Source of the DNA: Chara braunii
Lineage: Eukaryota > Streptophyta > Charophyceae > Charales > Characeae
Reading direction: 5' to 3'
Assembly: GCA_003427395.1 (NCBI GenBank)
Contig: BFEA01000659.1
Span: 503,138-525,933, forward strand
Length of the DNA: 22,796 bases
Position 1 is the stretch's first letter. The number at the start of each line of letters is the position of its first letter. The translations under genes were made by a program, and so were the position numbers. A model generated the notes under the pieces. It did not search any database, had not been told where the DNA came from, and saw only the letters and a program-made list of their open reading frames with translations. Of this stretch, positions 1-8,683 are shown in pieces.

Positions 1-7
1 TATATAT

Positions 8-930
<923 letters not shown>

Positions 931-931
931 T

Positions 932-1012
932 ATGCCTACAATGAATCAATTAATTCGTCATGGTAGAGAATCAAAACATCGTACGCAACGTACCCGAGCT
1001 TTAAATCAATGT
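932..1012 (+). pseudogene. rps12: Mitochondrial rps12, first 27 codons only
   Basis: Ribosomal protein S12 of the small subunit, a protein that shapes the decoding centre. The translation opens [14 protein letters not shown] and continues through an arginine-rich [13 protein letters not shown], the standard start of bacterial-type and plant mitochondrial S12. The match stops after the cysteine at about codon 27. The normal continuation, with its KKPNSALRK-type motif, is absent, and the frame runs into unrelated sequence and a stop. It lies 370 bp upstream of a nad3 piece. nad3 and rps12 are neighbours in many plant mitochondrial genomes, but here they look stitched together with foreign pieces between. 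Dead fragment of transferred mitochondrial DNA. Confidence 0.85.
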
Positions 1013-1176
1013 GTTACATATAATCTAAGCATATATTCAAGATCTCTCCAGAGAGACACTTTAGAGTAATTCTGTAAGGTTGTACTTTGAGAATTTAATA
1101 ACCACTGTATTCCATCTTCATATTTATTCCAAATTGTGTGTAAAGATAAAGAATCCTCACGAAAAGGTAACTTCAT
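1006..1176 (-). pseudogene. Unidentified frame, probably mitochondrial
   Basis: A 56-codon frame beginning MKLPFREDSLSLHTIW and ending RLYVTH, open for some 15 further codons upstream of its ATG. I do not recognise it. It is AT-rich like the flanking mitochondrial pieces and overlaps the end of the rps12 fragment on the other strand, so the join between the two source segments lies near 1010. In another frame just upstream (about 1215-1260, minus) there is a short [12 protein letters not shown]-like stretch reminiscent of ribosomal protein S18. It is too short to call. The segment may be an intron-encoded or unassigned mitochondrial ORF. Confidence 0.3.
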
Positions 1177-1301
1177 CAATTTTTGGATATTCTCTCCTTT
1201 TATAGAAAGTAAGACTTGAAAATTTTTCCTTGTTCACTTAAAAATCGACGAATTAAATCTAGATTTTTATAATTTATTTTTTCTCCTGATTTAATAGGGC
1301 A

Positions 1302-1360
1302 GACCGACCCTTAACCTATGGTTTTGGATACCATTGTTCTACCATTGGAACTATTCTCCT
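1302..1360 (-). pseudogene. trnW-CCA: tRNA-Trp(CCA), mitochondrial type, 3' truncated
   Basis: On the minus strand, a 5' acceptor strand AGGAGAA is followed by a D-arm with stem GTTC/GAAC, an anticodon stem ATGGT/ACCAT around loop ATCCAAA (anticodon CCA), and a variable loop AGGTT. The T-arm AGGGT..GCCCT lacks one T of the usual loop. The 3' acceptor strand TTCTCCT that should pair with the start is missing and replaced by AT-rich sequence. The CCA anticodon suits a genome where UGA is not read as tryptophan. This is a non-functional fragment lying head-on to nad3. Confidence 0.65.
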
Positions 1361-1384
1361 CACAAAACAAAGTGTGATTGGTTT

Positions 1385-1524
1385 ATGGAGCTTGCACCTA
1401 TTTGTGTGTATTTGGTCATTAGTTTACTACTTTCTTTGATCTTAATTGGCCTTTCTTTCTTATTTGCTTCTTCATCCAGCCTAACTTATCCGGAAAAACT
1501 GTCAGCTTACGAATGTGGTTTTGA
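1385..1524 (+). pseudogene. nad3: Mitochondrial nad3, exon 1 (140 bp)
   Basis: Subunit 3 of NADH dehydrogenase (respiratory complex I), an inner-membrane protein. The translation starts MELAPICVYLVISLL, has a hydrophobic first membrane segment, and ends with the family signature YPEKLSAYECGF at codon 46, plus two bases (GA) of codon 47. The next family residues (DPFDDARSRFD) are absent here and appear instead at 10786-10854. The break after nucleotide 140 matches a group II intron insertion site, so the bases after 1524 (GGGTGGCAGTAAGG) may be the start of that intron, although they do not fit the usual GUGYG. Non-functional mitochondrial insert. Confidence 0.9.
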
Positions 1525-1590
1525 GGGTGGCAGTAAGGTCACCTATAGTTATAAAAGTGTGCGACCGAACTTCACAGTAGGGGCAAGGGT

Positions 1591-1728
1591 AAATCCAATA
1601 ATACCACCTACAGACAAATAACGTAATACATTTTCGTGAATTTCTGCTATCTTTATATTTAGCATCATAACCACAAATAAAAATAGAACAGCAATAGCTC
1701 CTACATAAACAACTAAAAAAATCATACA
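1591..1728 (-). pseudogene. nad6: Mitochondrial nad6, internal fragment
   Basis: Subunit 6 of respiratory complex I. The minus-strand translation contains MIFLVVYVGAIAVLFLFVVM, then MLNIKIAEIHENVLRYL and GGIIGF, the highly conserved third membrane segment and following loop of plant-type NAD6. The usual N-terminal membrane segments and the long C-terminal half are missing. Upstream the frame runs into an A/T-rich tract and downstream into unrelated residues. It lies tail-to-tail with the nad3 exon with about 65 bp between, an arrangement that fits joined mitochondrial scraps better than a native gene order. Confidence 0.9.
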
Positions 1729-1911
1729 ACAAAAGTTACAGAAAAAAAAAAAATCTCTTTGTATCAAAATAATCAAATTCAACCAGGACAAAGTTTATTT
1801 TGGATTCCAGAAGAGATACATTAAATATACACGTATACGCCCGCGGCCTGCTTGAGACGTGGACTATATTCATTTGCCCCGGGACTGTAGCTCGGCCAAG
1901 TGAAAATTATG

Positions 1912-1965
1912 AATGGGCGAGCAAGTTCTGAACAGCAACATCTTCGACGATTTGAAGAAAAAAAA
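1912..1965. repeat. Diverged core piece of the CAGGG element family
   Basis: Reads GAATGGGCGAGCAAGTTCTG followed by AACAGCAACATCTTCGACGATTT. It is a diverged copy of the internal motif found twice in each longer copy (for example 4566-4620 and 4762-4810). No GC-rich end is visible, so this is a remnant. Confidence 0.5.
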
Positions 1966-2100
1966 ATTGCACTTTTTTTTTTTTTTCTTCTTTTTTAAAA
2001 CTACGCTATATTTTTTTCTCAATTTTTTTCATCATCTTTCAAATTCTTTCAATTCACCTTCACTACCTACCTACCACTACTCCTAAGGCTTAGACAGGGG
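1966..2100. other. Poly-A/T and pyrimidine-rich spacer
   Basis: Runs of A then T (1960-1995), further T runs, and a tail of short CTACC/TTCA motifs. No frame or structure beyond low complexity. Confidence 0.5.
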
Positions 2101-2382
2101 ACCCCTGCAAACATAGCTATGTTGTCTCCCTCCACCCATCAGAGGGGATGCATGTTGCCCCCTGCCCCAACCATGGTGGTCAAGGATGGGGTGGGCCCGC
2201 CGGTGGGGGTCCGGCTAATGCAAAGACCGAGCATTTTGCCAGTAGTTGCGCCTCCCTTTTCATCGTCCACCACCCCCAACCGAATAACATCAGTGTCTAA
2301 GGCCAACACTCTCCCACACACCACACACAACCCACTCACACTCACACTCACACCCGTGTTGGCCAAGGATCCTGCTATTACC

Positions 2383-2478
2383 GATCAGAGGTATAAAGCG
2401 GACTATCACTGCTGGTTGGCACTAAGTGTGTCGCCGGCGGTTGTGGGTCTCGAATCCACAACCTCCTGAATGCCACAC
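2383..2478 (+). mobile_element. Possible tRNA-derived SINE or tRNA-like remnant
   Basis: TTGGCACTAAGTGTG resembles a pol III A box, and GGGTCTCGAATCC, some 35 bases further on, resembles a B box within a perfect GGTTGTGG/CCACAACC-type hairpin. It is followed by an AT-rich stretch. No second copy is present to define ends. A degraded nuclear tRNA is an alternative. The GC-rich sequence at 2100-2380 upstream holds short palindromes (ACATAGCTATGT) but no gene. Confidence 0.3.
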
Positions 2479-2601
2479 AATTTTATTATTTTTTGGAACT
2501 TTTTTAGTGGCTTTTGTATTATGTGAAGTACAAATCTGAAAATTTTCAGGGTATTTAGCCTTGCCAAAAGCAAATGCAAAATCGCCAAATATGGCTGTGT
2601 G

Positions 2602-3344
2602 CAGGGTTGCCGGCGTTCGGGACGGGCCGAACGCCCGAACCCAAACGCCTGAACGTTCAGCACCCCCTCTCGACGCGTTCGGCTGTTCGGCCGAACACGG
2701 AAAAAAAAACAAGAAATCTGGAAAAAAAAATATGTTATACAGAAGAATAAACTAAACAACATTTGCCTCAACGTTACATCCAAATTCCTTACCAATTTTA
2801 AATAAAAATCAAATACTAAAAATAAATAATAATAATAAAAATTAAAAAAAATAAAACGAGAATGAAATTATCGCGTGGGTGAGCACGTTTTTGACACCGC
2901 CATCTTTGATGATTTTTCTTTTTTTTTTTGGCTGTGACAAATTTCATGAAAATTTGTATATGTGTATCTTACATAATAGAGAATATACAAATAAAGTTAG
3001 AAAAATAATATTTTGTTTCATGCACCGAAATAAAGGAAAAACAAAAAGTGAAAAAAAAGAAAAAACAAATTAGTGAGTGGGCAAGAAAATTTGACACTAC
3101 CATCTTTGGCGATTTTTCATTTTGTTTTGGCTGAACAGAATGGCTTCAAAATTAAGCGGGAGATACCTTACATCAGAAGGAACTCACAGTAAAATTGTCA
3201 GAAAAAAATAATAATATTTAGGTGTCAAAATATCGTTTTGCGGGGTACAAACCTCTTCGGGTTCGGGCCCCGTACGGGGACCTGAACGGCCGAACGTTCG
3301 GGGGTCCTCTAAGGGGCCTCTGTACGTTCGGCTTGGCAACCCTG
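2602..3344. mobile_element. CAGGGTTRCC transposon, copy A (non-autonomous)
   Basis: A 743 bp copy bounded by CAGGGTTGCC at the left and its reverse complement GGCAACCCTG at the right. The first and last ~90 bp are GC-rich and full of CGAACG/CGTTCG words that can fold on themselves. The interior is poly-A/T with two copies of an agTGAGTGGGCGAGCACG-type motif (about 2870 and 3074), roughly 200 bp apart. The nine bases on the left (GGCTGTGTG) and right (GGCGGTGTG) agree at eight positions, a likely target duplication. No protein is encoded. CAGGG ends suggest hAT and a 9 bp duplication suggests Mutator, so the superfamily is open. Confidence 0.75.
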
Positions 3345-3584
3345 GGCGGTGTGAGCAATGTGCTCGGGTAGTAACTAAATTCAATTCTCTTTTTGTTTTC
3401 AATTTATTTTTTTATTAGTACTAGTTCTTCGTATTTTAGATGTATTTCTAATTTCGTAAGGAATGTAATGCTCATGCAAATCTTGTTTGATTTATTTTTC
3501 TCCGTAACTTATTTTTTTTTCAGAATTTTTGATGACCTTCTTTTTTTTTTTGTTTTTTTTTTTTAGTATTGTTTTTTTTCGTTG
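3345..3584. other. AT-rich spacer without gene
   Basis: Contains T runs (3516-3563) and no frame of note. Confidence 0.5.
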
Positions 3585-3692
3585 TTGTCCCGCGTTCTGG
3601 CCGGACAGCCCAGCACATCCCTAGGGGGTCCCGCACTTTCAGGCATTTGGGTTCGGTCGTTCGGCCCATCTCAAACGGCGGTTACACTATAT
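3585..3692. repeat. Right-end remnant of the CAGGG family
   Basis: GC-rich sequence with TTCGGTCGTTCGGCCCATC and GGCGGTTACAC running into a TA repeat, resembling the right ends of copies C and E (which read ..TTCGGTCAGGTAACCCTG then TATATA). The left part is missing. Confidence 0.4.
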
Positions 3693-3717
3693 ATATATAG
3701 TGGGGTGACGGGGAAAT

Positions 3718-3790
3718 AGGAGACGATCGGACTTGAACCGATAACTTCATACTCGCAAAATATGTGTTCTACCAGTTGAACTACGCCCCC
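3718..3790 (-). tRNA. trnA-UGC: tRNA-Ala(UGC), mitochondrial/bacterial type
   Basis: A canonical 73-base cloverleaf on the minus strand. The acceptor GGGGGCG pairs with CGTCTCC at all seven positions, with G-U wobbles including G3-U70, the alanine identity pair. The D stem is GTTC/GAAC with loop AACTGGTA, the anticodon stem CATAT/GTATG with loop TTTGCGA (anticodon UGC), the variable loop AAGTT, and the T-arm ATCGG-TTCAAGT-CCGAT is perfect. The discriminator is U, not the usual A, and no CCA is encoded. With the other mitochondrial pieces nearby, this is most likely a transferred mitochondrial gene that still folds. Whether it is transcribed in the nucleus is unknown. Confidence 0.85.
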
Positions 3791-3797
3791 GAAGGAA

Positions 3798-3825
3798 CAA
3801 AGGAAATAGGATTTGAACCCGCGAC
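3798..3825 (-). pseudogene. 3' end of a second tRNA, truncated
   Basis: On the minus strand, GCGGGTTCAAATCC is a T-arm and TTTCCTTTG a 3' acceptor strand. The 5' two thirds are replaced by a TA/TG repeat beginning at 3826. It sits just upstream of, and on the same strand as, trnA, as in a mitochondrial tRNA cluster. Its identity cannot be read without the anticodon. Confidence 0.55.

Positions 3826-3864
<39 letters not shown>
3826..3864. repeat. (TA)n(TG)n microsatellite
   Basis: Simple alternating TA then TG dinucleotides, interrupting the tRNA fragment on one side and abutting transposon copy B on the other. Confidence 0.9.
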
Positions 3865-4254
3865 CAGGGTTGCCGCCGTTTGGGACGGGCCGCGTGTCGA
3901 CGTTCGGCCAAACGTGGAACTAGAGGAAAAAAAAAAAAAAAAAAAAAAAAAGGTATTCGGGGGAGAATCACATAACAATATTCATTGCGTAGAACAACAA
4001 ACGAAAGGAAAAAAAAAAAACGATATTGACAATACTGCATGGGCCTATGGACGGATTTTGGCACTGCCATATTCGCCATATTTCCATTTGTTTTTTTCGT
4101 TTTGCGAGGTCAAAAGAAAAAGCAACTTATATATGTGTGTCGCATTATGCGGAATGTACAAAAAAATATTTTTGAAAATACTTCATTTATCGTAGCCCGA
4201 AGGAAAGAAAGAATGAAAAAAAAAAGGTGAAAACAAATAGAACAAAAAACAAAA
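3865..4254. mobile_element. CAGGGTTRCC transposon, copy B, truncated
   Basis: Starts CAGGGTTGCCGCCGTTTGGG directly after the TG repeat, has a 20+ base A run, then interior sequence (TTTTGGCACTGCCATATTCGCC) related to the core of copies A, C and E. It ends in A-rich sequence before copy C, with no right terminus. Confidence 0.6.
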
Positions 4255-4264
4255 AATATATATA

Positions 4265-4368
4265 CCGGGTTACCGGGGTTCGGGATGGGCCGAACGCCTG
4301 AACCCGAACGCCCGAACGTACGGGACCCCTTCGGAAGGCGTTCGGTCGTTCGGGCCGAACGCGGACCG

Positions 4369-4415
<47 letters not shown>

Positions 4416-5034
4416 TCAAATAATTTCGAAAATTAAATGGAGACAAATAAACTAAACAACATTTGCCTGGGCACTACATCCAAATTTTTTACCAAATTTG
4501 AATTAAAAATCCAATACCGAAAATAAACACTATGATAAAAATAAAAAAAAATAAAAAGAGAATTAAAATGAGTGAGTGTGCCAGCACCTTTTCGACACCG
4601 CCATCTTTGCCGATTTTTAATTATTTTTGTGATTGACAATTTACAGATATGTAGTTTACATAATTAGTAACTCATTAAAAAATTTTCAAAAAATAATAAA
4701 ATGGTTTAGGCCCCGAAATAAAGTGAAAACAAAAAGTTCAAAGTGAAAAAAAAACAAAATAGTGAGTGGGCGAGCACGTTTTGACACCCCCATCTTGGAC
4801 GATTTTTAATGTTTTTTTGGCTTAGCAGAATGGCGTCAAAATTTATAGGCGCGTAGGTTACATCCTAGAGAACTTACAACAAACAACTAAAAAATATATA
4901 TATATTTTCAGACCCCGAAATATTTTTTGGCGGGGGCCGAACCTGGAGGTGTTCGGCCCCCGAACGTGACCCCGAACGCCCGAACGTTCGGGGGCGAGCC
5001 CGGGGGTCCCCGAACGTTCGGTCAGGTAACCCTG
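4265..5034. mobile_element. CAGGGTTRCC transposon, copy C
   Basis: A ~770 bp copy from CCGGGTTACCGG to GGTAACCCTG, flanked by TATATA on both sides. The left GC-rich end (GAACGCCCGAACGTACGGG) is followed by about 40 consecutive A. The interior carries two copies of the TGAGTG..CGAGCAC..TTTTGACACC motif (4566 and 4762). The right end holds GGCCGAACCTGGAGGTGTTCGG and several CCCGAACG words. No coding sequence. It is highly similar in layout to copy E. Confidence 0.8.
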
Positions 5035-5043
5035 TATATATAT

Positions 5044-5154
5044 CGTCACAAACAGAACTGCTCGGTAAACCGTAGGCAGAGAGAGAGAAGAGGACAACAA
5101 ATGAGGGGCTGTGACAAACTGTTTCGTCGGAGTTTCACCGACTCATCAGGAGGC
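5044..5154 (-). repeat. Hammerhead-family repeat, copy 2 (full)
   Basis: A unit of about 110 bp between TA-rich flanks. On the minus strand it runs from GCCTCCTGATGAGTCGG through the ribozyme-like core, ACAGCCCCTCATTTGTTGTCC, a CT run, and TGCCTACGGTTTACCG, ending GTTCTGTTTGTGACG. It directly follows transposon copy C, both lying in the same TA tract. Confidence 0.8.
5113..5149 (-). ncRNA. Hammerhead ribozyme-like core
   Basis: Minus strand reads CTGATGA, stem II GTCGG, loop TGAAACT, CCGAC, then GAAAC-AGTTT-GTC. That is the full set of invariant hammerhead core bases in the right order (CUGAUGA, GAAA, UH at the cleavage site). Stem II has five perfect pairs and stem III is a three-pair ACA/TGT with a GTT loop. 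Short stem III is typical of retroelement hammerheads, which often act as dimers. Stem I is not evident: the bases before CTGATGA (AGCCTC) do not pair with those after GTC (ACAGCC), so activity is uncertain. Confidence 0.6.
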
Positions 5155-5169
5155 TATATATAAATAAAA

Positions 5170-5352
5170 ATAAAAAAATATTTTTGCACCACCATCTTCG
5201 CCGATTTTTCATTCAATGTTTGACTTCATAGAATGAAAAACAATCACAAAGAAATAATGTTTTTTAGGAGCCCAAATATTTTGTTGGGATAGTCCTGACC
5301 CCTTCCGGTTCACGGCCCGTGCTCTTACCTCACAGTCCGTACGTTCAGCCTG
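5170..5352. mobile_element. CAGGG family, right-half remnant (copy D)
   Basis: Begins with A/T-rich sequence and the GCACCACCATCTTCGCCGAT core motif, followed by TTTTTTAGGAGCCCAAATATT as in the other copies' right halves, and ends in a diverged GC-rich end (CAGTCCGTACGTTCAGCC) before a TA repeat. The left half is absent. Confidence 0.5.
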
Positions 5353-5382
5353 ACATATATATATATACATATATATATATAT

Positions 5383-6148
5383 AGGGTTCCTAGCGTTCGG
5401 GACGGGCCGAACGCCCGAACCCGAACGCCCGAACGTACGGGACCCCTTTGGAAGGCGCTCGGCCGTTCGGGCCGAACGCGGATCGAAAAATAAATAAATA
5501 AAAAAACAGAGTTTCCACAAAATTCTGAAAACTAACTATGTTATGGAGACAAATAAACTAAACAACATTTGCCTGGGCACTACATCCAAATTCTTTTCCA
5601 AATTTGAATTAAAAATCAAATACAGAAAATAAACACTATGCTAAAAATAAGAAAAAATAAAAAGAGAATTAAAATGAGTGAGTGTGTCAGCACCTTTTCG
5701 ACACCGTCATCTTTACCGATTTTTAATTATTTTTTGGATTGAAAAATGCCCTGAAAATTTACAGATATGTAGTTTACATAATCAATAACTCATTAAAAAA
5801 AATTTAAAAAAATAATAATATTTTTTAGGCCCGAAAATAAAGTGAAAACAAAAAGTTAAAAGTGACAAAAAACAAAATAGTGAGTGGGTGAACACGTTTT
5901 GACACCCCCATCTTTGATGATTTTTAATGTTTTTTTGGCTTAGCAGAATAGCTTCAAAATTAATAGGCATGTAGGTTACATCATAGAAAACTCAAAAAAA
6001 AAAAAATCAGAAAACAGAACTTATTTTTAGGCCCCGAAAGTTTTTTAGCCGGGGCCGAACCTCGAGGTGTTCGGCCCCCGAACGAGACCCCGAATGCCCG
6101 AACGTTCGGGGGCCAGCCCGGGGGCCACCGAACGTCAGTCAGGTAACC

Positions 6149-6151
<3 letters not shown>
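5383..6151. mobile_element. CAGGGTTRCC transposon, copy E
   Basis: A ~770 bp copy from AGGGTTCCTAGCG to CAGGTAACCCTG, with TATATA on both sides. It has the same order of parts as copy C: GC-rich left end, A-rich run, TTTGCCTGGGCACTACATCC block, two TGAGTG core motifs (5673 and 5878), and a GC-rich right end with TCGAGGTGTTCGGCC. No protein coding. Confidence 0.8.

Positions 6152-6216
<65 letters not shown>
6152..6216. repeat. (TA)n microsatellite
   Basis: More than 30 uninterrupted TA units directly adjoining the right end of copy E, in line with TA tracts being the preferred landing site of the repeats here. Confidence 0.95.
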
Positions 6217-6218
<2 letters not shown>

Positions 6219-7190
6219 GTTGCATAAACACTTCGTTAGGATAGTCCTAACAAATATGTTACTCTGTTGTTCTTTCTTCTTCAAGTTGTCTTCCACCTTC
6301 TATCATCTTTCTGCGTGTTGCATAAGGACACATGTGACACTTCGTCGGGGGAAGTCGCCGCTGTGATTTATTATTGGGCTTACAATTATGTGCCGCTTTG
6401 TTTTCGCAAGGTGTTGGAACAAAGCTTGTAATCCCGCCACAGAAAAATTTACCACCATAATTTCAATATACCACCGGTAAAATCACCAATTTCGTTGCGC
6501 AATTTCGATACCACTTCCCCTTAAAATGTTGTCAAATATGCCAGATTCCCATCATTATGGTCGTAAAACCTCGCTGCGCTGCATAAAATTTTTGCAGCAC
6601 CTTCTCCCAAAATTACTACGGCGAGACTTCCCACAACTTTCACCGTGCGGTCCGTCAACAACACCTCCCCGTCGTGGCCTCTCACCGCATGGTCCAACCC
6701 TGCCGCTGCCTCCCAGATATAGCTCCCGCACAAGCCTGCAGCACAAGCACAAAGGTGGGGCAAGAAGCTCCCAGCCTTTAGCTATGGTTGCCCCTCTCCT
6801 CCTCCTCCAAGTGCTCCGGCAGACCTCCAGCATTTCGCCTCACTACTTCAGCAGCCAGCCAGCCATTATCCTCAAGTAGAATGCCCCAACCACACTGCCA
6901 CAAGTGTGAGGCTGTTGGGTGGCAAGCTGGCTTTTATAGCTGGTCAAAGGCAAGTGGGCAGCTGCCTTTCCCACATTAAGGCAAATTTTTGTCAGTGCTC
7001 CTGACCCTTGATCTAAATCAATGGCCAGGAGCTTTGTGCCTTGGTTTTCCCCTAAGGGAACCAAGGTCATCAGTTCCTAGGAGCACCTGGCTGTTTTCCC
7101 AGGCTAGGTGCTTCTAGAAATGGTTGTACTCAACCTTTCCAGGACTGCATGTTCAACTGAACAGATGTAGTCCCATCAACCCCTAGAACC
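6217..7190. other. No recognisable gene; short hairpins
   Basis: Frames on both strands are short and resemble nothing I know, including a minus-strand frame at 6521-6763. There are local hairpins, for example AGCACCTGGCTG..CAGGCTAGGTGCT around 7082-7113 and CCCCTAGAACCCTCTAGGGG around 7180-7200. The base composition is less AT-rich than the neighbours, so this may be a separate old insertion. Confidence 0.4.
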
Positions 7191-7379
7191 CTCTAGGGGT
7201 TGCACGTGTTCCACGGTCGCGACCATATTCGTGGGCGTTCCCTCTTTCTTTCCTTACCTCTTCTTTTTCTCCTATTTATCCACCCCGAACTTGCGGCCAC
7301 ATACGTGACCGTTGCTTTACTCTTTCCCTTCTTCCCATTTCTTCTCTTTTGTTTTTCTTCTACCCCTTCTCTTCAAAAC

Positions 7380-8245
7380 GCGCCCGCACCTGGGGACCAA
7401 CAGAGCCAGGTTCGACAATCGTTGACAGTTGCTGCCCGTTTTTTATCACGAACGGGCGCAATTGTCTCACCACAACGTTCAAGGGGGAGAAAAGAGGAAT
7501 AGTAACAAAAAGTTAAAAAAAAATAAAAATAAAATAACAACAAAAAAAAACTTAAAAAAAAAATACAAGTTACCTGGGCGTGGGCACAGAGTCCCTCGTA
7601 TCCCCTCTGCATATAGCCGCCTAGCGCGGCACATGCGTTTGTTTTGCAGCGAACCGTTGGGGCACAGCCCCTTGGTGAAATCGGTGGAAAGCCGACGAAA
7701 CAGTCTGGCACAGTCATGCCCGTTCGTCCGAAACGAACGGGTGTACAGTGCACCACAAAGAAAAAAACAAAAAAAAACAAAAAAAAAAAAATCGAAAAAA
7801 GAATCTAACAAAATCTAATGAAAATCTAAGAAAAAAAACAAAAAAAACGAACCACTTCCTCAACCATTGTCGTTCGTTTTTCAGGGCGCAATCAGCAAGT
7901 GATGGGGCTAAAACGCCCCAATTACTTCCAACGGTGCCATGTGGCGCCTCACATTTTCGTTTTACTTTTAGTTTTTTTTTTCCTTTTTTTTCATTTGCCC
8001 GTTCGTTTGAAACGAACAAGTACACAACCTACCACCAAAAAACGCCTAAGTGGACAAAAAAAAAAAAAAAAAATTCTAAAAAGAATCTAAGAAAAAAAAA
8101 AAAAACTTACCTCGAGACGAAACAGTTGCCCATTTTTACGGGCACTCTCAGAGTACTGGGGCTCAAAACGCCCCAGTCACTTCTAAATGTGTCAAATGGC
8201 ACTTCGCTTTCATAAGTTTTTAGTTTTTTTTTTTTTTTAAAGTCA
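7380..8245. repeat. Imperfect tandem repeats, period ~250-280 bp
   Basis: At least two clear units and a partial third. GCCCGTTCGTCCGAAACGAA at about 7719 recurs as GCCCGTTCGTTTGAAACGAA at about 7998. GGGGCTAAAACGCCCCAATT at 7904 recurs as GGGGCTCAAAACGCCCCAGT at 8158, each followed by ACTT, a GGTGCCATGTGGCGCC or TGTCAAATGGCAC block and a T run. Both words are hairpins. Each unit also carries a GACGAAACAGT motif (7693, 8117). Poly-A tracts separate the blocks. The apparent reading frames are lysine or phenylalanine runs and are not genes. Confidence 0.65.
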
Positions 8246-8384
8246 TTGGCTTGACTAGCGGTCATGACGAGTCGTGGCATATCCACGACAGACCGATTTC
8301 AAGTCCTTATTGACTTTCTTAAAAAAAAGTAAATTTTTTTTAGATCATTTTTTATGTTATGGGTGTCATCCTTGCGCAGGGGCC
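8246..8384. other. Short spacer with one hairpin
   Basis: GTCGTGG-CATAT-CCACGAC at about 8271-8289 forms a seven-pair hairpin. Nothing else is recognised. Confidence 0.4.
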
Positions 8385-8387
8385 AAT

Positions 8388-8425
8388 CCACTGACACAAG
8401 GATTTTCAGTCTTTTGCTCTAACAA
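8388..8425 (-). pseudogene. trnF-GAA: tRNA-Phe(GAA) fragment, mitochondrial type
   Basis: On the minus strand, GTTAGAGC (end of the D-arm) is followed by an anticodon arm with loop CTGAAAA (anticodon GAA) closed by ..GA/TC.. and CCTT, then variable loop and GTCAGTGG, very close to plant mitochondrial trnF. The acceptor strand and first half of the D-arm are missing, and the T-loop is replaced by ATTGGCCCC. A dead fragment at the edge of a larger mitochondrial insert. Confidence 0.6.
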
Positions 8426-8504
8426 ACAAATCTACCTAAACAAAAACAGAATCAAACTATGTTCAATTTAGGAAAGGTAATTCAAAGATAGTACAAAGAC
8501 ACAT

Positions 8505-8683
8505 TTTGATAATCGTACATGTACTTCAGACTTTCAGCCGTATTTGTACGGATTACGAAATGTCACCTTGAAACAAGTTGAAGGTAGAGTCCGTGCTATG
8601 TAGAGATACATAGAGTGCTACTCGTGTATATATACTGAGCAACAACAGGCTCGAGCGAGCTTGTGACCAACATAACAATTAGG
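8505..8683 (+). other. 3' part of a group I intron
   Basis: Self-splicing intron remnant just before the LSU rRNA exon. CAGACT (8527-8532) can pair with AGTC of the S-element-like AGGTAGAGTCC (8582-8592) as P7. Between them CCGTA-TTTG-TACGG (8538-8551) makes a perfect P8. This order (P7 5' strand, P8, P7 3' strand) is the group I arrangement. The 5' half and any endonuclease gene are absent. The exact 3' splice site near 8680-8687 is unclear. Confidence 0.5.

Noticed and set aside
1525-1590. Intact group II intron start after nad3 exon 1
   Set aside because: The bases after the exon (GGGTGGC) do not fit GUGYG, and only about 65 bp remain before nad6; kept as a possibility only.
6067-6366. 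Frame of 99 residues across the (TA)n tract
   Set aside because: It spans the transposon right end and the microsatellite (Tyr-Ile repeats); no coding signal.
6521-6833. Minus-strand frames with mixed composition (GLDHAVRGHDGEVLL)
   Set aside because: They look protein-like at a glance but match no family and overlap several other open frames of similar length; no support for a gene.
7479-8215. Several overlapping frames of 100-155 residues on both strands
   Set aside because: They are runs of Lys/Asn or Phe produced by poly-A/T tracts in a tandem repeat, with no conserved motif.
7380-8245. CRISPR-like array
   Set aside because: Only two or three diverged ~250-280 bp units with no short repeats and regular spacers, in a eukaryotic context.
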